This document shows, one piece after another, positions 61,998-64,000 of a stretch of 64,000 nt of DNA. This DNA is from Chitinophaga sp. E66 (lineage in GTDB: Bacteria; Bacteroidota; Bacteroidia; Chitinophagales; Chitinophagaceae). The stretch lies in contig CP079103.1 of the NCBI GenBank assembly GCA_019285755.1, forward strand, positions 4,154,001 to 4,218,000, given 5' to 3'. The position numbers and the translations under genes are program-made. The notes under the pieces are model-generated. The model had not been told where the DNA came from. It saw nothing but the letters and a program-made list of their open reading frames with translations, and searched no databases. The first letter of the stretch is position 1. Every line of letters begins with the position of its first letter.

Positions 61998-63239
61998 TAT
62001 AAGCTACCCAGTTTTTCCGTGAGTTCGATCTTGCGCGCGAGCCTTTTCAGTTCGGTAGCATGCAGTTCAACGTACGGGTTAGACGTATCCCACACATACC
62101 CTGCCAAAACGGAGCAGATCTGCTGTTTGACGAGGGGATCGGGATTCTTGGAGAAGAAGATAGTGTCGAGCGTACCCTCATACCAAGCCATCACGTAGGA
62201 ACGGAATACGTTCACGCCCTGCATGGTGGGCTTCATATATTCTTCTTCAAAGTCTACCGCTTCCCCTTTCAGCTTGCGGATCACCAGTTTGGCCGCAGTC
62301 TGTGCGGAAACGGTGGCCAGCGTAACACCTGAGGAGAAGATCGGGTCGAGGAATTCAGTTACGTTGCCCGTGAGCACGAAACCATCTCCGTAGAATTTAT
62401 CGGTAGTGGCGCTCCAAGACTCCAGCTTGCGCGGCTCGAAGGCGAAGTCCACGTCTTTGAAACGCTCTGCGGTATACGGCTCGGAAGCCAGCATGGCGCG
62501 GAACATCTCTTCGGGAGTGCCGGTAAATCTTTCATGGTACGACGGTTCTCCCACGAAACCAACGGAAGTTACACCGGTAGAGAATGGGATAATCCAGATC
62601 CAAACGCCTTTTTCGTGCACGACCGCGGTGATGCGGTTGGGCTCGTCGGCCATGGAACGGCGGATGTCGTGGGTGTGGGCGAACAATGCTTTGCGGGGTT
62701 GCAAAACGGATTCTTTCTCCAGGTTAAAGAGTTTGGGGATGACGCGGCCATATCCGCTGCCGTCTACAATAAACCGGGCTTCGATTTGTTTCTTGTTGCC
62801 GTGGACATCTTCCACAGTGGTTACGGAATCGGAACCATTGAAGACGATCCCGGTTACGGTAGTTTCATATTCCACCGGAACGCCCATCTTCTCAACGGTT
62901 TGTGCCAGGGTATAATCAAAATCGGCACGGGTTACCTGCCACGTCCATTGCCAGCCTGGGGTGTGCTGGTCTGCAAAGGTGAAGTCGCAAATTTTGCCTT
63001 GCTTGACGAATTTTGCGCCAAATTTCTTCTGGAAACCTTTCTCGGAGATGGCATCTATGAAGCCAGCTTCGGTCAGTGCGTCCATGCATCGGGGTAAAGG
63101 CTCTCACCGATTACGAATCGGGGAATTTCAGTTTTTCTACGATCTTCACTGAATAGCCGGCCTTGTTGATTATGGATGCGGCCACCGTACCGGAGGGGCC
63201 GGCGCCAATCACTAATACATCCACCTTTTCAGTTGTCAT
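61997..63239 (-). CDS. FAD-dependent oxidoreductase, halogenase/geranylgeranyl-reductase-like (flexirubin operon)
   Basis: About 414 residues. FAD-binding VDVLVIGAGPSGTVAASIIN at the N-terminus; KFPRFVIGESLLPRCMD, recovered by one C and one T near 63120 and 63100, is the FxRxxxGESL motif of the tryptophan halogenase/FAD monooxygenase group. ARFIVDGSGYGRVIPKLFNL, VWIWIIPFSTGVTSVGFVGE and GDGFVLTGNVTEFLDPIFSS follow. The halogenase WxWxIP motif is present as WIWIIP, which in this group does not by itself prove halogenation. Hydroxylation or halogenation of the aryl ring would fit flexirubin chemistry. Confidence 0.85.
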
Positions 63240-63260
63240 ATGGAAGGGTTTTAATTTTTC

Positions 63261-64000
63261 CTAAGCTTTAACGCAGCGCAGCAGCGTATAGCTGAGCCCT
63301 ACTTTATGGTTTTCCATCTCCACTTTCAGCCCTGCCGCGCGGATACAGTCGTAAAACTCGTCCGTATGGTACATCTGGCTGTTGCCGTTGGCGATGGCTG
63401 TAAAATACAGTGACGTCTGCTGCAGGCAGAACGCAGCCGACTTGAACTGTTGTTTGTCCCAGAAAGGTTCCAGGATAAACACGCTGCCGCCATCGTTGAG
63501 CGCTTCCCGGCAACGGCGGAGGATGCTGATGATCTGCTCTTCAGAGAAGCAATCCAGGAACTGGCTCATCCAAATGACGTCGAATCCCTGTGCAAAAGGC
63601 AGGCTTTCATCCAGGATATTGGTTTCAAAGAAGGAAACACGGTCCTGCAGCCCGGCAGCGTTGATATTCTGGCGCGCTACGTTGATCTGTACAGGCAGGT
63701 CCATAATGGTTACATGTACGTCGGGATCGTAACCGGCGCAGGCCATTGACCATTTGCCGGTATTACCGCCAATGTCGAGCAGTTTCTTAGGCTTGTGCTC
63801 AAAAACGATCGGCAATACACCGGGGAAAGCGAGGTCGGAGTAGTAGTGATCGAAGTTGAACCAGCTGGTGCGGGCTGGTTCGGGAAGGATGGAAAGCCCC
63901 TGGTAGATCGTCTCCCACGGGCCGAGCTCCTGCAACCCCGCAGGACGGCCTTCCGTCAGGCTATCCTGCAGGTGATACATCGCTTTATAGCAGACATCGT
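63261..64000 (-). CDS. SAM-dependent O-methyltransferase-like protein (5' end outside the window)
   Basis: The frame is still open at the right edge (the codons before ATG 63980 continue the same frame), so the N-terminus is missing. KKLLDIGGNTGKWSMACAGY is motif I of class I methyltransferases; VHVTIMDLPVQINVARQNIN and FDVIWMSQFLDCFSEEQIIS follow, in the pattern of the plant-type O-methyltransferase (PF00891) group; the end is VGLSYTLLRCVKA. No break in 740 bp. Methylation of the phenolic head or an intermediate of the pigment is likely. Confidence 0.85.
   Translation of the reverse strand, partial: DVCYKAMYHLQDSLTEGRPAGLQELGPWETIYQGLSILPEPARTSWFNFDHYYSDLAFPGVLPIVFEHKPKKLLDIGGNTGKWSMACAGYDPDVHVTIMDLPVQINVARQNINAAGLQDRVSFFETNILDESLPFAQGFDVIWMSQFLDCFSEEQIISILRRCREALNDGGSVFILEPFWDKQQFKSAAFCLQQTSLYFTAIANGNSQMYHTDEFYDCIRAAGLKVEMENHKVGLSYTLLRCVKA

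Noticed and set aside
1..64000. tRNA, rRNA, CRISPR array or insertion sequence
   Set aside because: I scanned intergenic regions for clover-leaf ends, regularly spaced repeats and transposase-like frames and saw none; only the 18-bp inverted repeat pair at 33.3-34.1 kb resembles mobile-element ends.

Overview
The window comes from a member of the Bacteroidota, very probably a Chitinophaga-like genus of the Chitinophagaceae. The evidence is three SusC/SusD pairs, an ECF-sigma/FecR cascade, a type IX secretion (gliding-motility C-terminal domain) substrate, TAnnTTTG -7 promoter boxes and a flexirubin-type pigment operon. Nearly all long genes are broken by single-base frameshifts. Most can be repaired by adding one base to a short homopolymer run, even in essential genes (def, lipB, mutS), so I treat them as sequencing or assembly errors and annotate whole genes across the breaks.

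Layout. 1-9 kb: end of a GH20 hexosaminidase, a PLP-dependent deaminase, a secreted protein, divergent lipB and rluD, and an SDR protein flanked by two related lipoproteins. 9-13.3 kb: a repeat-rich type IX secretion substrate, convergent with a secreted protein and an ECF sigma/anti-sigma pair. 13.4-18.6 kb: a housekeeping block, with the operon SpoU methyltransferase-UbiA-ruvX-def divergent from mutS. 18.6-31.9 kb: two SusC/SusD systems transcribed divergently from a 1.1-kb intergenic region holding TAAAACGTTTTA-like operators, a LacI-family regulator with a related operator at its own promoter, and an AraC-type regulator. 32-34.1 kb: a higBA toxin-antitoxin pair and an orphan gene bounded by an exact 18-bp inverted repeat. 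34.2-41.1 kb: an ECF sigma-FecR-SusC(STN)-SusD operon. 41.3-46.6 kb: an SPFH protein with a ribbon-helix-helix protein behind a double palindrome, a secreted protein, an M1 peptidase, a HupE-like membrane protein and a DUF6702-like protein.

46.6-64 kb: about sixteen tightly packed minus-strand genes form a flexirubin-type (aryl polyene) biosynthetic operon that runs off the right edge. It carries an aryl-CoA ligase-like enzyme, AcpS, an ACP, two condensing enzymes and a third thiolase-like protein, a hotdog dehydratase, two FAD oxidoreductases, two methyltransferase domains, two acyltransferase-type proteins, and envelope functions (MMPL exporter, LolA-like carrier, lipoprotein, GT2-DUF2062 protein, polysaccharide deacetylase). 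Together they fit synthesis of a polyene acyl chain on ACP, tailoring of the aryl head, esterification, and export to the outer membrane. The dialkylresorcinol and ammonia-lyase genes expected of such a cluster are not in the window.

No tRNA, rRNA, CRISPR array or transposase was seen.
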